From Bacillus sp. AFS037270 (GTDB lineage Bacteria > Bacillota > Bacilli > Bacillales_B > DSM-18226): a stretch of DNA of 64,000 nt. The position numbers and the translations under genes are program-made. The DNA lies in assembly GCF_002585305.1 (NCBI RefSeq), contig NZ_NUNF01000039.1:36975-100974 (forward strand), read 5' to 3'. The notes under the pieces are model-generated. The model saw only the letters and a program-made list of their open reading frames with translations, ran no database searches and was not told the DNA's origin. This document shows positions 1-8,981 of this stretch, piece by piece (position 1 is the first letter of the stretch; each line of letters starts with the position of its first letter).

Positions 1-423
1 CATTACAACCTTTTATACCGTGAAGAAGAAAGAGAAATGCTCCCACTCTGCAAGGAAGAAAAAATCGCCGTCATTCCTTGGAGTCCTCTTGCGAAAGGAA
101 AGTTGACTCGTAATTGGGAAGAATCAAGTGCACGTTGGGAAAAAGAAGCGGTTGGACAAAAGTTTTACCCAGCAACGTCCGAGTCAGACCGACAAGTGGT
201 TGAAAGAGTGGCGGAAGTGGCGGAAAAACGTGGTGTACCAAGAGCTCAAATCGCACTTGCCTGGGTGTTGCAAAAAGACACCATTACTTCTCCAATCGTT
301 GGGTCTACGAAAGTATCTCACCTTGAAGATGCAGCAGCTGCTCTATCAATAAAGTTAACAGCTGAAGAAATTTCGTACATGGAAGAACCATATGTACCGC
401 ATCCAGTGCTTGGTATAGATTAA
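1..423 (+). CDS. aldo/keto reductase, C-terminal part (5' end outside window)
   Basis: The reading frame is open from base 1 and starts mid-protein (HYNLLYREEEREMLPLC), so the gene begins upstream of the window. The visible 140 residues are the second half of an aldo/keto reductase TIM barrel. They include the YNLLYREEEREMLPLC segment typical of the family, a conserved IPWSPLAKGKL loop, and the IVGSTKVSHLEDAAAAL stretch that binds the NADP adenosine phosphate. The enzyme would reduce aldehydes or ketones with NADPH in the cytoplasm; the substrate cannot be told. The catalytic Asp, Tyr, Lys and His lie in the missing half. The stop is followed after 60 bases by a truncated decarboxylase relic, so the two may once have formed a redox operon. 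Family assignment is firm. Confidence 0.88.
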   Translation, partial: HYNLLYREEEREMLPLCKEEKIAVIPWSPLAKGKLTRNWEESSARWEKEAVGQKFYPATSESDRQVVERVAEVAEKRGVPRAQIALAWVLQKDTITSPIVGSTKVSHLEDAAAALSIKLTAEEISYMEEPYVPHPVLGID

Positions 424-482
424 TATTTTTGTTGTGGGCTGTATATATGCAGCCCACTCTCGATAAAAAGGGAGGATTAATT

Positions 483-641
483 GTGCGTATAAGTGAAACA
501 GCAAACAAAAACCACGAAGAATTGTTTCCAAATCATCAATCAACTCTAAAAGTAACAGATCCAGAACTGATCGAAGTCTTTGATAACTTTTATAGGGGGA
601 CAATTATATGTCCCTTTATTTGTGTTCAGAGAACTTTTTAG
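483..641 (+). pseudogene. carboxymuconolactone decarboxylase family, N-terminal remnant
   Basis: A GTG at 483 follows a strong ribosome site (GGGAGG at 471-476). The first 36 residues, with NHEELFPNHQSTLKVTDPEL and then IEVFDNF, match the start of carboxymuconolactone decarboxylase/AhpD-like proteins, which normally run 100 to 200 residues. After FDNF (about base 590) the frame changes into unrelated sequence and stops at 641, so the catalytic Cys-containing helices are missing. The break coincides with a small inverted repeat (GGGACA/TGTCCC). I infer a deletion that left only the translation start and first helix. Confidence 0.6.
591..618 (+). repeat. small inverted repeat at the truncation point
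   Basis: GGGACA at 597-602 pairs with TGTCCC at 609-614, with flanking ATA/TAT pairs. It sits exactly where homology to the decarboxylase is lost. It may be a weak terminator or a scar of the deletion; the sequence alone does not decide. Confidence 0.35.
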
Positions 642-941
642 TGGTTGGCGGGTAAAGTATGAATTTTGGCGGGTTAGGCTAGTTACAGAGCAACCATGAC
701 TAGGTAATTTAATAGCTGTTCTGCGAAAAAATGAATGACTTTCAGATTAAAACAATGTGAAAAACGGAAAACATTAAAAATATGAAACCAGGGAGGAAGA
801 TTCATGTGTATTTATCACACACCTGCATGAGGGGACACATCATATGATACATTAGGAAATTCATAGTGATTCAATCACTACTACCTATAGAAAAGGATTA
901 TTGGGGGAGATGCTTTAAAAAGGAACTTCAGGGGGGACATT
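642..941. other. 300-base intergenic region without a gene
   Basis: No open frame with a ribosome site is seen. A 9-base word (TTGGCGGGT) occurs twice near 645-675. The region presumably holds the promoter of the Mur-ligase gene, but no clear -35/-10 pair stands out. Confidence 0.4.
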
Positions 942-2321
942 TTGAAGACATTATTATTGGAGAACATTTTAACTGCCATGAACATTCAGCCTAATGAAAA
1001 GCAAAAAGGAATACGGATCAAGACGGTCACTTATAACAGATTTGAAATTAGGAGTCATACGTTATATTTTCGTTGGAACAATAGAGAGGTTCCTGTTGAA
1101 AGAATAAAGAATTACAAAAATGTATTCATCGTCACAGATACGCCATTTTCTCAAATGGAAAGATTAAATCCTGAGCAAATCATTCTGGTAAAGGACCTCA
1201 AAGACACCTTCTTTAAATTCACTTCATATTATAGGCATCTGTTTAACATTCCCGTAGTCGCCATTACGGGTACATGTGGAAAGTCGACTACGAAAGAAAT
1301 GCTAAAACATATTTTAGAAGAAACACACAATGTCCAGGCAACCATATCCAGCAAAAATGCCGATTATTACAACCTTCCTTATTTATTGGGAATGGATGAA
1401 GAGACGGATGTGGCAGTGTTTGAAACCGCCGTATCTAAAAAAGGGGATATGACGGAGTCCTGTAAGTATTTTTACCCGACGATTGGGATTATGACCATGA
1501 TTGATATAGATCATACGGATAAAATTCGATCATTTGATGATTATCTAGCAGAAAAGGCAAAAATCTTGCAAGGTATGAACAATGAGGGAATTCTTATTTT
1601 AAATTCGGACGACCCTTATCTCTCCTCCATCGATACTTCTAAATTTAAGGGAGAGATTATCACATTCGGAAAAAACAAGAATGCTAGGTTTAGAATTAAG
1701 AAGTTTCAATATGATTTATCTGGCATGACTTTTTGGATGGAATATAAGAAAAGGGAATATAAAGGATATATACCAGGGCTTGGTGAGCATAGTGTCTATA
1801 ATGCAGTCGCTTCATTAGCAGCAGCTAGCTTGTTAGGAGTGGATATTCGCTATGCTTTAAAGAGATTATCCTCTTATCATCACATGAGATCTCATTTTCA
1901 AATAATGGAAGGACGAAATCAAATTACACTGGTGGATGATACGTGGAAGTCAAATCCTGCCTCGTTAAGAAAAGGCTTAGAAACATTAAGCCGAATAGCA
2001 CTGCCATCCCAACGGAAAATTGCTGTTCTGGGCAGAATGGCATCCCTGGGAAAATATGCAGATGAAGAATACGAAAAGGCAGGACATTTAATCGCTGCTT
2101 CGGGGGTCGATGTACTCATCACCAAAGGGTTTATTGCAAAGGATTTTCAGAAGCCAGCTATCGAGGCTGGAGTAAATCCTGATCATGTTTATCATTTTTC
2201 AGATGCAGATGAAATGAAGAGGTTTTTTGATTCGTTTTTAATCCCGAATGACCTTGTTTATTTCAAAACTGGAGGGGATGACTCGGACTTCGATGATGTC
2301 ATCGAATATTTAAGAAGTTAA
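942..2321 (+). CDS. MurF-like Mur ligase family protein
   Basis: An ATP-dependent amide ligase of the Mur family, closest in layout to UDP-MurNAc-tripeptide:D-Ala-D-Ala ligase (MurF). Visible signatures are the P-loop GTCGKSTT near residue 112, the FETAVSKKGDM acidic motif, IDIDHTDKI with the metal/ATP histidine, the HSVYNAVASLAAA segment, and DDTWKSNPASLRKGLE, which corresponds to MurF's DDSYNANP. The TTG start at 942 is chosen because GGGGGGA lies just upstream at 931-937. The N-terminal substrate domain is short and unlike housekeeping MurF, and the gene is isolated from any dcw cluster, so it is probably a specialised paralogue. It faces two ATP-grasp genes. Role in wall modification, spore peptidoglycan or peptide synthesis is open. 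Confidence 0.8.
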   Translation: MKTLLLENILTAMNIQPNEKQKGIRIKTVTYNRFEIRSHTLYFRWNNREVPVERIKNYKNVFIVTDTPFSQMERLNPEQIILVKDLKDTFFKFTSYYRHLFNIPVVAITGTCGKSTTKEMLKHILEETHNVQATISSKNADYYNLPYLLGMDEETDVAVFETAVSKKGDMTESCKYFYPTIGIMTMIDIDHTDKIRSFDDYLAEKAKILQGMNNEGILILNSDDPYLSSIDTSKFKGEIITFGKNKNARFRIKKFQYDLSGMTFWMEYKKREYKGYIPGLGEHSVYNAVASLAAASLLGVDIRYALKRLSSYHHMRSHFQIMEGRNQITLVDDTWKSNPASLRKGLETLSRIALPSQRKIAVLGRMASLGKYADEEYEKAGHLIAASGVDVLITKGFIAKDFQKPAIEAGVNPDHVYHFSDADEMKRFFDSFLIPNDLVYFKTGGDDSDFDDVIEYLRS

Positions 2322-2331
2322 AATATCACAT

Positions 2332-2401
2332 AAAAAGGCAGCTTTCCTTTAATGAATTTCAGCCTTGGAGGTGAAGTCCATGTGCGGCAAGCTGCCTTTT
2401 T
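2332..2401 (+). terminator. 13-bp perfect inverted repeat with 44-nt loop, convergent terminator
   Basis: AAAAAGGCAGCTT (2332-2344) is repeated inverted as AAGCTGCCTTTTT (2389-2401). The A-run/T-run flanks allow bidirectional termination between the convergent Mur ligase and YheC/D genes. The unusually long loop contains GGAGGTG at 2367-2373 and an ATG at 2380 opening a seven-codon frame (MCGKLPF, stop at 2403). Confidence 0.55.
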
Positions 2402-2539
2402 AGGGATTTCAGTATGAAAAAAAAAAATAGGACGCCATAACAGCGGCCTTAATATCTGGGGCACTATATAACACTATCAATATCACAAAATGGTGGAAAT
2501 GAAATGTTGAGGTATTTAGTGTTTTATATGAATTCACGT

Positions 2540-3658
2540 CTATCGTTTATTTGTATCAGCTAGATATTTAGCATATAAAATCGTATTTTTGGCTACATCT
2601 AATTCCAAACTATATATATTAGGTGGACCTGGTCTCCAATTCACTTCAAAAAGCCATAGTTTTTGGTTTTCATCAATTCCGACGTCAATTCCTAATTCAT
2701 CCAATTCACTGTCATATAAAGAATCAAAATGATTGGAAAAACTGATCGCAAACTGTTCAAGATACCTTTGAATATCATACCAGGAGTCACCAAACTCTGT
2801 TTTTAAAAAAATATCCAGGTAAGTACTATAACCACCACTCCCCATATTAGAAGTTATGGTCCCTAAACGCCCGATCCTTGGATAGATAGAAGTAATCACC
2901 CATTTGCCTTCTCCATTTTTTTGTACATGCAACCGGAAATCAAAAACATGACCAGATTTTGTTTGACTAGTAATAAACTGTTGAACGACGTAATCTTGTT
3001 CTTGTATTTTAGGAGATAACCAGTCTAACAATTGTTTTTCATTCATAGATGATTCTAATCCTGCATCATTCATTTTGTAATGTTTTGAACCATTTTTTTC
3101 GATAAAAACAACGCCGCCTCCTTGATGCCCAGATAACGGTTTGATAATCACTTTTTGATATCGTTTGATCATGTCAAAAAAAATCTGAACGTCGGTTAAT
3201 TCATAAAAAGGAATAAGGTAATGTTTAAATTTATTTGCCTTTTTAATTCTGTTATATACCGATAATTTGTCCCCAATCGAATGACTTGTAAACGGAATTC
3301 TATCATACAAATAATCAAAGATATGTTTTGTTTTCTCACTCGCAAGATAACTTGCATTATAAATGACATCAGGGAAAGGAAATTCCTTTTCAATCCATTG
3401 TCCATTTTCATAGGCTTTTCCTAAAATTTTTTGCTGTTTGATATTCACCTTACCTGGGGTAAAGTAAAAAAAATTTACACCTTCAGCTTTTGCGACAGCG
3501 GCATAAGCATATGCTTTCTTTACTTTACTTGGATCTCTACGATGATGAAGCATGCCAATTAGCGTCATTTTACTTCTTTCCACCTCTCCAAATACTTCTT
3601 CTAATTTTTGTTCAATCATTAAGAGCTCACGAGGAACATCATACTCATTCTTTGTCAC
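2540..3658 (-). CDS. YheC/YheD family ATP-grasp protein (spore coat-associated type)
   Basis: The 372 residues match the YheC/YheD family, which B. subtilis carries as endospore coat-associated proteins. The C-terminal two thirds form an ATP-grasp fold: KVIIKPLSGHQGGGVVFIEK (ATP-binding lysine and glycine loop, near residue 170), a VVQQFI hinge strand, DFRLHVQKNGEGKW, IGRLGTITSNMGSGG, and a C-terminal LFEVNWRPGPP metal-binding strand. It likely ligates a carboxylate to an amine using ATP; the substrate is unknown. The GTG start lies 8 bases after the stop of the upstream ATP-grasp gene and has no strong ribosome site, which suggests translational coupling. The pair is one operon. Confidence 0.85.
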   Translation of the reverse strand: MTKNEYDVPRELLMIEQKLEEVFGEVERSKMTLIGMLHHRRDPSKVKKAYAYAAVAKAEGVNFFYFTPGKVNIKQQKILGKAYENGQWIEKEFPFPDVIYNASYLASEKTKHIFDYLYDRIPFTSHSIGDKLSVYNRIKKANKFKHYLIPFYELTDVQIFFDMIKRYQKVIIKPLSGHQGGGVVFIEKNGSKHYKMNDAGLESSMNEKQLLDWLSPKIQEQDYVVQQFITSQTKSGHVFDFRLHVQKNGEGKWVITSIYPRIGRLGTITSNMGSGGYSTYLDIFLKTEFGDSWYDIQRYLEQFAISFSNHFDSLYDSELDELGIDVGIDENQKLWLFEVNWRPGPPNIYSLELDVAKNTILYAKYLADTNKR

Positions 3659-3666
3659 TCAGGAAT

Positions 3667-4884
3667 TTAAAGGGGGTCAAGGTAGAAGGTGATATTGCTG
3701 GCTGCTCGTATGGCCATTCTTTTCGCTTCTATTTTATTACTTGAGGATGCCAAAATGTATCCGCAACGATCTCCCATTGATAAAGGTGGACGTACGATCT
3801 GTCCTTTTCGGGGTTTTATATACACCTCTTCTACACCGGGATATTGAGAGCTGAGTTCTTTCCCCGTTACCTTACTTAATTTCCCTTTAGAATCAACGGT
3901 TAAATAATGTGCATATACATACTTACTGTGTTTTTTAGTAAGGCAAGGCTCATTTCCTAACATTAATTGAATGGTTTCCTCTACCAAATTAATTCCATAT
4001 CCAACTTCAATGATACGATTCATCGCTCCGCCTGAGATTCTTGGATTAATCTCAATTATTTTCCATTCTCCATTTACTAAACGCATTTCGAGGTGACAGG
4101 CACCATTTCTCATCTGAAAAGCTTGTAAAATGGAACTTACTGTTTCAAAGATACGATTGTACATTCTTTGATTGATATTTGGTAGTAAACAATATCCGGT
4201 TACAATAAATCGTTGAAAAAGAGTAATTTGTTGTTCAATGATTGCTACAATATGAACTTTTCCATTGTGTACTAAAACCTCAATTAAATATTGCGGTCCT
4301 TCTAAATACTCCTCCAGTAAAATCTGTTCATGTTTTTTTAGTAAATCTTGTAATGCCAACTTTAACTGGTCCTCGTTATTTGCCAACATAACATCCTTTG
4401 AGCCGGCAGATGTGGGACACTTTACAATAAGAGGGAAATAGTCCTTGGCTTGATCAATAAATTCCTCTAAGGAAAAATCATCTGGATTATAAAGGGCATA
4501 ATGGGGAGAATTTGGGTGTCCTTTGAGAAGCTCACGAGTTAAAACTTTATTTTCCATTATAAAAATGGAATCGGTAGAGACTATACTTGTACAAAATTCT
4601 TCTGCTAAGCCGGCTGCTAGATGAACGTAAGAATGGACAAAACTCAAAATTCCCTTTATTTGTTTACCTTGTTGTTGTAGTTGGTTAAGGTTTTTTCTTA
4701 ACTCATCATAATTGGATAAATCCACTAAAATCATTTGATGGACGTCGGGAAATTCTGTTCTTTGGTGAATAAATTTTTGTTTATTGGTGAATAACACCGT
4801 AAAATAGCCGAGTCTTTCAGCGGCTTTTATAGCTTCTCTACTAGATCCGGATTTGTTTGTTTCAATAAATACAATGGTTCGCAT
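3667..4884 (-). CDS. ATP-grasp domain carboxylate-amine ligase
   Basis: The 405 residues begin with a Rossmann-like N-terminal domain (MRTIVFIETNKSGSSREAI), followed by an ATP-grasp domain: IVKCPTSAGSKDVMLANN, ILLEEYLEGPQYLIEVL and HLEMRLVNGEWKIIEINPR, then ISGGAMNRIIEVGYGINLVE. The EINPR plus GG pattern is that of the PurK/carbamoyl-phosphate/BacD-like superfamily and supplies the Mg2+ ligands. The C-terminal region (HYLTVDSKGKL) resembles the lid domain seen in L-amino-acid ligases. It would couple ATP hydrolysis to amide formation. AGGATGAGG precedes the ATG. It is the first gene of an operon with the YheC/YheD gene 8 bases downstream. Confidence 0.82.
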   Translation of the reverse strand: MRTIVFIETNKSGSSREAIKAAERLGYFTVLFTNKQKFIHQRTEFPDVHQMILVDLSNYDELRKNLNQLQQQGKQIKGILSFVHSYVHLAAGLAEEFCTSIVSTDSIFIMENKVLTRELLKGHPNSPHYALYNPDDFSLEEFIDQAKDYFPLIVKCPTSAGSKDVMLANNEDQLKLALQDLLKKHEQILLEEYLEGPQYLIEVLVHNGKVHIVAIIEQQITLFQRFIVTGYCLLPNINQRMYNRIFETVSSILQAFQMRNGACHLEMRLVNGEWKIIEINPRISGGAMNRIIEVGYGINLVEETIQLMLGNEPCLTKKHSKYVYAHYLTVDSKGKLSKVTGKELSSQYPGVEEVYIKPRKGQIVRPPLSMGDRCGYILASSSNKIEAKRMAIRAASNITFYLDPL

Positions 4885-5150
4885 AAAGCCTCATCCTATC
4901 TTTGCTGATTTTTTAATGAAGGATTAGATTTACCCATTTTATTTTTTAATTATCTAATAAGTACAATTTATTATATTGTCGTAAGATAACAGTGGTATGG
5001 ACAAACGTCATCATTCTTAAGACAATTAAATTAAAAAATGAAAAGTGAGACTTCTATATGTAAAACGGTCTTCAAATCATTGCTGGCAGAATTAAAATAT
5101 ACCAATGGTAAACTCTCAGTAACCTATAATAATTCATAGGGGCTATTTTT

Positions 5151-5810
5151 ATGCAGAACCACCATTTAAAGACTGGTTTTGTCGGAACACCATATCTATG
5201 CAGAGTTCTGTCAGAGAACGGAAACAATGATTTATCTTATACTTTACCGCTAAACAAAGATTATCCAAGCTGGTTATATGCAGTAACGATGAGAGCTACA
5301 ACCATTTTTGAACGTTGGAATTCTGTATTACCAGACGGCAAGATTAGGGGCACCGACATGAACTCTCTAAATCACTATGCTTATGGTTCAATCGAGGAAT
5401 GGATGTATCGAAATGTTGCTGGAATTAATCCCGTAGAAGAAAAGCCTGGCTTTAGACAGGTAAGGTTGGCACCGAAGCCTGATTATAGATTAAAGCATGT
5501 TAAGGCAACCCTGAATCCTGCTGCAGGATTATACGAAAGTCAGTGGGAATTGAATGACGAAGGACAGTTGAAATTTAAGTTTCTTATTCCGTTCAACACT
5601 GCTACTACAGTTGAATTACCAGATGCATAGCTAGGAAACGTAATTATGAATGGTAAACCTTTAGTCGATGCAGAAATGAAATCAAGTGAGTTTGAAAACC
5701 GGGTGCATGTTGAATTATATAGTGGAAAATGGGAGTTTTTCTACACGCCAGAGGTTGACTATATATTACGCTGCAGTACACAGATGTCAGAAAAAAATGG
5801 AAACGTTTAA
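5151..5810 (+). pseudogene. GH78 alpha-L-rhamnosidase, C-terminal remnant with in-frame stop
   Basis: The sequence opens with HLKTGFVGTPYLCRVLSENG and continues with KDYPSWLYAVTMRATTIFER and WNSVLPDGKIRGTDMNSLNH, all hallmark blocks of the C-terminal half of family GH78 rhamnosidases. It then stops at a TAG (5628-5630). Translation past that codon in the same frame gives NVIMNGKPLVDAEMKSSEFE and further beta-sandwich-like residues up to a TAA at 5808-5810, so the TAG is a nonsense mutation in a longer gene. The first several hundred residues are absent. It lies just ahead of a broken GH2 gene and would have belonged to a plant-glycoside utilisation cluster. Confidence 0.75.
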
Positions 5811-5876
5811 TAATCAGGAACGCTGGAAAGAAAGTAACTTACAACAAATATGACATCCAATAGGGAGGAGATTTAT

Positions 5877-6050
5877 ATGCTAAGAAAAAATATTGACCAA
5901 GGTTGGGATTTTATTAACGGTAAACCTTCCATGATACCTGGATATGGACAGCAAGGGAAAACCGTGAATTTGCCGCATGACCATCGAGACGGATACCAAT
6001 CCGGATGCACCTAGTGGGAAACATACGGGTTAATATGGTGGATGAGTAGG
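5877..6050 (+). pseudogene. GH2 beta-galactosidase/glucuronidase, N-terminal remnant, frameshifted
   Basis: A strong ribosome site (GGGAGGAG at 5863-5870) precedes an ATG. The product MLRKNIDQGWDFINGKPSMI runs into PGYGQQGKTVNLPHD, the classic start of GH2 glycosidases. Immediately afterwards the frame shifts: the next frame reads IETDTNPDAPSGKHTG before a stop. Nothing of the catalytic barrel remains. With the rhamnosidase relic upstream this marks a decayed sugar-catabolic operon. Confidence 0.65.
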
Positions 6051-6116
6051 ACTTAATGATCCCAAAATGCCCCCTCTTATATAAGGTACGACCGAATTTT
6101 CTATCTGACTGCATCT

Positions 6117-6830
6117 TTATTTTCTTTTTATCCAAAACGGACTATACAAAATATAAAAACTTAAAATCATTACCATCTCAAGGGAGAGAAGATACCAAGG
6201 CCACTGTCCAAGGTAATCTAAAAGAGAACCCGATTTTGGTTTTTTCATGATATATAGATAATTCGCTCCCAGCCATTTATTGAGGAAAAAGACAATGCTT
6301 GAATAAATGTTTACAATAAAAATGGTTACCCACATCCCATGAAGAGTCGGGCAGTAATTTAAAACCAAAACCATGAATATACAAGCCAGCACCACCCCTC
6401 CATGTGACACAAAGAACTCAAAATATTCAAAGTGCGGGTACGAATATCTTCCAAGGTCAGGAGTTAAAATAGCTTGAATAGAACTGCCCAACCCTGCAAA
6501 GTAGAGGAATTGAAAAAGTTTTTTACTCTTGGTAAAGAGCATCACAATAGCTAGAATGACAGAAAGATCACTAAGCTGAAGTGGTAAAGCCCTTTTCAAT
6601 GACCATGCATGCTCATATAGAAGCCAAATTTGCTCCATAGCGGTAGAAAAAAAAAGGAGGAAGGCTAAAAAGAATCTTAAATATCTTCTTTTACTTTTCT
6701 CTTTTAGCTCGCTTCTAAAAATAAACAGGAGAGTGCATAGAACTAAAATTATACCAAGTGGCAAAAAGTGTTCCACTGAAAAAAGACGGAAAGAATGAAG
6801 ATTAGAATGAATTTGAAAAAATGGATGCAT
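6117..6830 (-). CDS. TIGR02206 family membrane protein (YwaF-like)
   Basis: An integral membrane protein with about six to seven hydrophobic helices. It has the features of the YwaF/TIGR02206 family: an N-terminal FRLFSVEHFLPLGIILV segment, WLLYEHAWSLKRALPLQLSD, and LGRYSYPHFEYFEFFVSHGG with the conserved FVSHGG histidine and glycines. The ATG at 6830 is preferred to one 48 bases upstream because GGGGTGG lies 7 bases before it on the minus strand. Function in the family is unknown; it is often a stand-alone gene, as here. Its 3' end abuts the decayed glycosidase remnants on the opposite strand. Confidence 0.85.
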   Translation of the reverse strand: MHPFFQIHSNLHSFRLFSVEHFLPLGIILVLCTLLFIFRSELKEKSKRRYLRFFLAFLLFFSTAMEQIWLLYEHAWSLKRALPLQLSDLSVILAIVMLFTKSKKLFQFLYFAGLGSSIQAILTPDLGRYSYPHFEYFEFFVSHGGVVLACIFMVLVLNYCPTLHGMWVTIFIVNIYSSIVFFLNKWLGANYLYIMKKPKSGSLLDYLGQWPWYLLSLEMVMILSFYILYSPFWIKRK

Positions 6831-6879
6831 TTTTTCCACCCCATTATTTTGATAATTTCTCATTATAATTTGGGGCAAA

Positions 6880-7348
6880 TTCTTCCATTACTATACCACC
6901 CTTTAAGTTTTTCATAGTTAAATTCAATTGTTCTTCACCCACTTGCGTTCCTAACGTGATTGGAGAAGCTACTCCAAAGAACTAGGCATTTAAGCACTAA
7001 GGGAGAAAGTTGTTTTTAAATGAAGTCTAGAAGCACCCTAATACTGCGTAATAAAAGTGAACTGCTTTATGGTGAATTAACCTTTCAAGAAATTTAGTTT
7101 ACTCGAAGCGTTCACATAATTGTAGAAAACTTAAGTAGAGACAGAATTATTATGAAAAAGTAGAGTGATATAATTTTACGGAATTTTAAGGCACTTCTAC
7201 ATGCCCTTGTTTAAGAAATCTTGGCTATCAAATTACAGAGGTGTCTCGAATTAAGCGGTGGGTAATTCTTTCTGAGAGTGCTGTCCCTAAGCTTTGGTTG
7301 AAGATGGTATTAGACACCAGTTCTTTTCTAATTTGAGGAAGAAAGGCA
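6880..7348. other. non-coding stretch with possible decayed ORF
   Basis: No intact gene is visible. One frame around 7212-7342 reads RNLGYQITEVSRIKRWVILS and is open for some 40 codons, which could be a helix-turn-helix or transposase relic, but I cannot assign it. No clear terminator or promoter. Confidence 0.3.
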
Positions 7349-7459
7349 ATGAAAAATGGTATAATTAATAATAGACATGCCATAACAGAATGGGAGTATG
7401 ATTTAGCTCAATTAAAGAAAAAGTATTACAAGAATTACTTTACATGGCCAAAAATATAA
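7349..7459 (+). CDS. small hypothetical ORF (36 aa)
   Basis: The ATG at 7349 follows an AGGAAGAAAGG purine run. The product, MKNGIINNRHAITEWEYDLA followed by QLKKKYYKNYFTWPKI, is lysine- and tyrosine-rich with no recognisable domain. It ends 42 bases before the YdbC start, so it could be a leader gene of that transcript. It may equally be chance. Confidence 0.25.
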   Translation: MKNGIINNRHAITEWEYDLAQLKKKYYKNYFTWPKI

Positions 7460-7501
7460 TTTGGATAAAATTTATATGATATTGGCAAGGAGGTAACAGA
7501 C

Positions 7502-7717
7502 TTGACAGATATTAAATATGAAATCACACAAAAGATTGCCGTACTTTCAGAATCCGCAAAGGGATGGAAGCGAGAACTTAATCTGATTAGCTGGAATGGA
7601 CGTGAACCCAAATATGATATCCGTGACTGGTCCGAGAATCATGAGAAAATGGGAAAAGGAATTACATTGTCTAAAGAAGAGTTAGACAAGTTGAAGGAAA
7701 TTCTTAACTCACTTTAA
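7502..7717 (+). CDS. YdbC family protein (PC4-like fold)
   Basis: A 71-residue protein starting at TTG 7502, with AAGGAGGT at 7488-7495 as ribosome site. The sequence IKYEITQKIAVLSESAKGWK and RELNLISWNGREPKYDIRDW match the short YdbC family. Those proteins adopt the PC4 single-stranded-DNA-binding fold and end in a helix (LSKEELDKLKEILNSL). It probably binds ssDNA or RNA as a dimer and acts in transcription or DNA handling. It is monocistronic, with a terminator hairpin shortly downstream. Length is exactly that of the family. Confidence 0.85.
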   Translation: MTDIKYEITQKIAVLSESAKGWKRELNLISWNGREPKYDIRDWSENHEKMGKGITLSKEELDKLKEILNSL

Positions 7718-7770
7718 CTCTTGAGTTTTACAAAGATATGACTAGCAGATTGAATACCTTTTTATTATTA

Positions 7771-7795
7771 AGGCATCCTTATTGGGTGCTTTTTA
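7771..7795 (+). terminator. intrinsic terminator of the ydbC-like gene
   Basis: An 8-bp stem (AGGCATCC paired through G-T wobbles with GGGTGCTT), 5-base loop and following T-run, 54 bases after the stop codon. Confidence 0.6.
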
Positions 7796-8081
7796 TGTAT
7801 GGTTAAAAATATCGAATCTATCTTTATTTTGAATAGTGGTTAATATAATATAATTATGTAAACTCGAAGAAAATGAAATCGATCTTTTAATTAACGGTTG
7901 GGTCAATTTTAACCCAAAATAGCCGATCCCTCTGAATGGTTTTGGCAATTAAAAATGCGATTTATGACAGTGTTTTATGAATGCAAAATAAAAAATACAA
8001 GTAGTGCATAAAAACTTGTATGTTTTAGGCTCTTTAATACGATTTCTTAATGTGTTAAAGCACCAGTTTGTTTTAAGTGCA

Positions 8082-8981
8082 CTACTTCTCAAGTAAACCT
8101 GAATTTTTATGCTTTTTGTAAGTCAATGGTGTCATGTTCATTGTCTTTCGGAATTTATTTATGAAATAGCTTGTGCTGTTAAATCCTACTTGATAGGCAA
8201 CATCTGTAACATTGGATTCTGGTTGTTGTAATAAAATTAAACTTTTTTGAATCCTAAAATCAGTTAAGTAATTCAGAGGTGTTTTCTTTAAAATTCGTTT
8301 GAAGTATCGACAGCACTCGGAACGGCTTAATTGACCAGCTTGTGCAATATCGTCTAAAAGGATTTTCTCAGGATAATGAAGGTGGATCCAATTTAACATC
8401 TGCTTCATTCGATGATTCTTTATCATTGCCGTCTGTTCGTATTCTAATTCAATACCATTGATAATTAGGTTCTTCCAAATTAATGTTAGATGTAGGCTGA
8501 TGTCAATTTCATAGTATGGTGGATTTTCTTTTATCAACTGATTGATTTTCATAATAGAGCTTAAAATATTATTCGCCCAAAGCTCCTTTGGAACCAAGAC
8601 TAAATAAGGAATATTAGTAGCCTGAATATAAGGGTTTACATGTGTTGTATAAAGTTCTTGTGATAAAACGAAACTTGGTGATACATTTAAACATATATAG
8701 GTACAGCCAGAATCATTCTTATCTTTTGCCATATGCAGGCAGCCACTATTTATAAATAGCCCTTCGCCTTCTTGAACAGTAATATATTCTTCATTTATTT
8801 GAAAAAGGGCTTCTCCTTTTACAACGAGAACGAACTGAAATTCATCATGCCAATGAAGTGGTATATATCCATTTATATTTTGGTTAATCGTTGTTTCGTA
8901 GCATGCGAGCGGTAACACAACTGTCCGATGTTCCGTTAATTCTTTTAAACTTTGGTCAACTATAAAATCCTTAATTTGCAT
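8082..8981 (-). CDS. AraC family transcriptional regulator with cupin domain
   Basis: A 299-residue one-component regulator. Residues 1 to about 100 form a cupin-like sensor (PLHWHDEFQFVLVVKGEALF, with the GLFINSGCLHMA strand). The C-terminal 100 residues carry two helix-turn-helix motifs (ILLDDIAQAGQLSRSECCRY and NVTDVAYQVGFNSTSYFINK, then FRKTMNMTPLTYKKH), the AraC signature. Ligand is unknown; the HWHDE metal-site-like histidines are those of cupin sensors of sugars or aromatics. It is transcribed away from the heme-efflux operon and no target gene lies beside it. The closing FRKTMNMTP block is intact, so it should be functional. Confidence 0.88.
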   Translation of the reverse strand: MQIKDFIVDQSLKELTEHRTVVLPLACYETTINQNINGYIPLHWHDEFQFVLVVKGEALFQINEEYITVQEGEGLFINSGCLHMAKDKNDSGCTYICLNVSPSFVLSQELYTTHVNPYIQATNIPYLVLVPKELWANNILSSIMKINQLIKENPPYYEIDISLHLTLIWKNLIINGIELEYEQTAMIKNHRMKQMLNWIHLHYPEKILLDDIAQAGQLSRSECCRYFKRILKKTPLNYLTDFRIQKSLILLQQPESNVTDVAYQVGFNSTSYFINKFRKTMNMTPLTYKKHKNSGLLEK

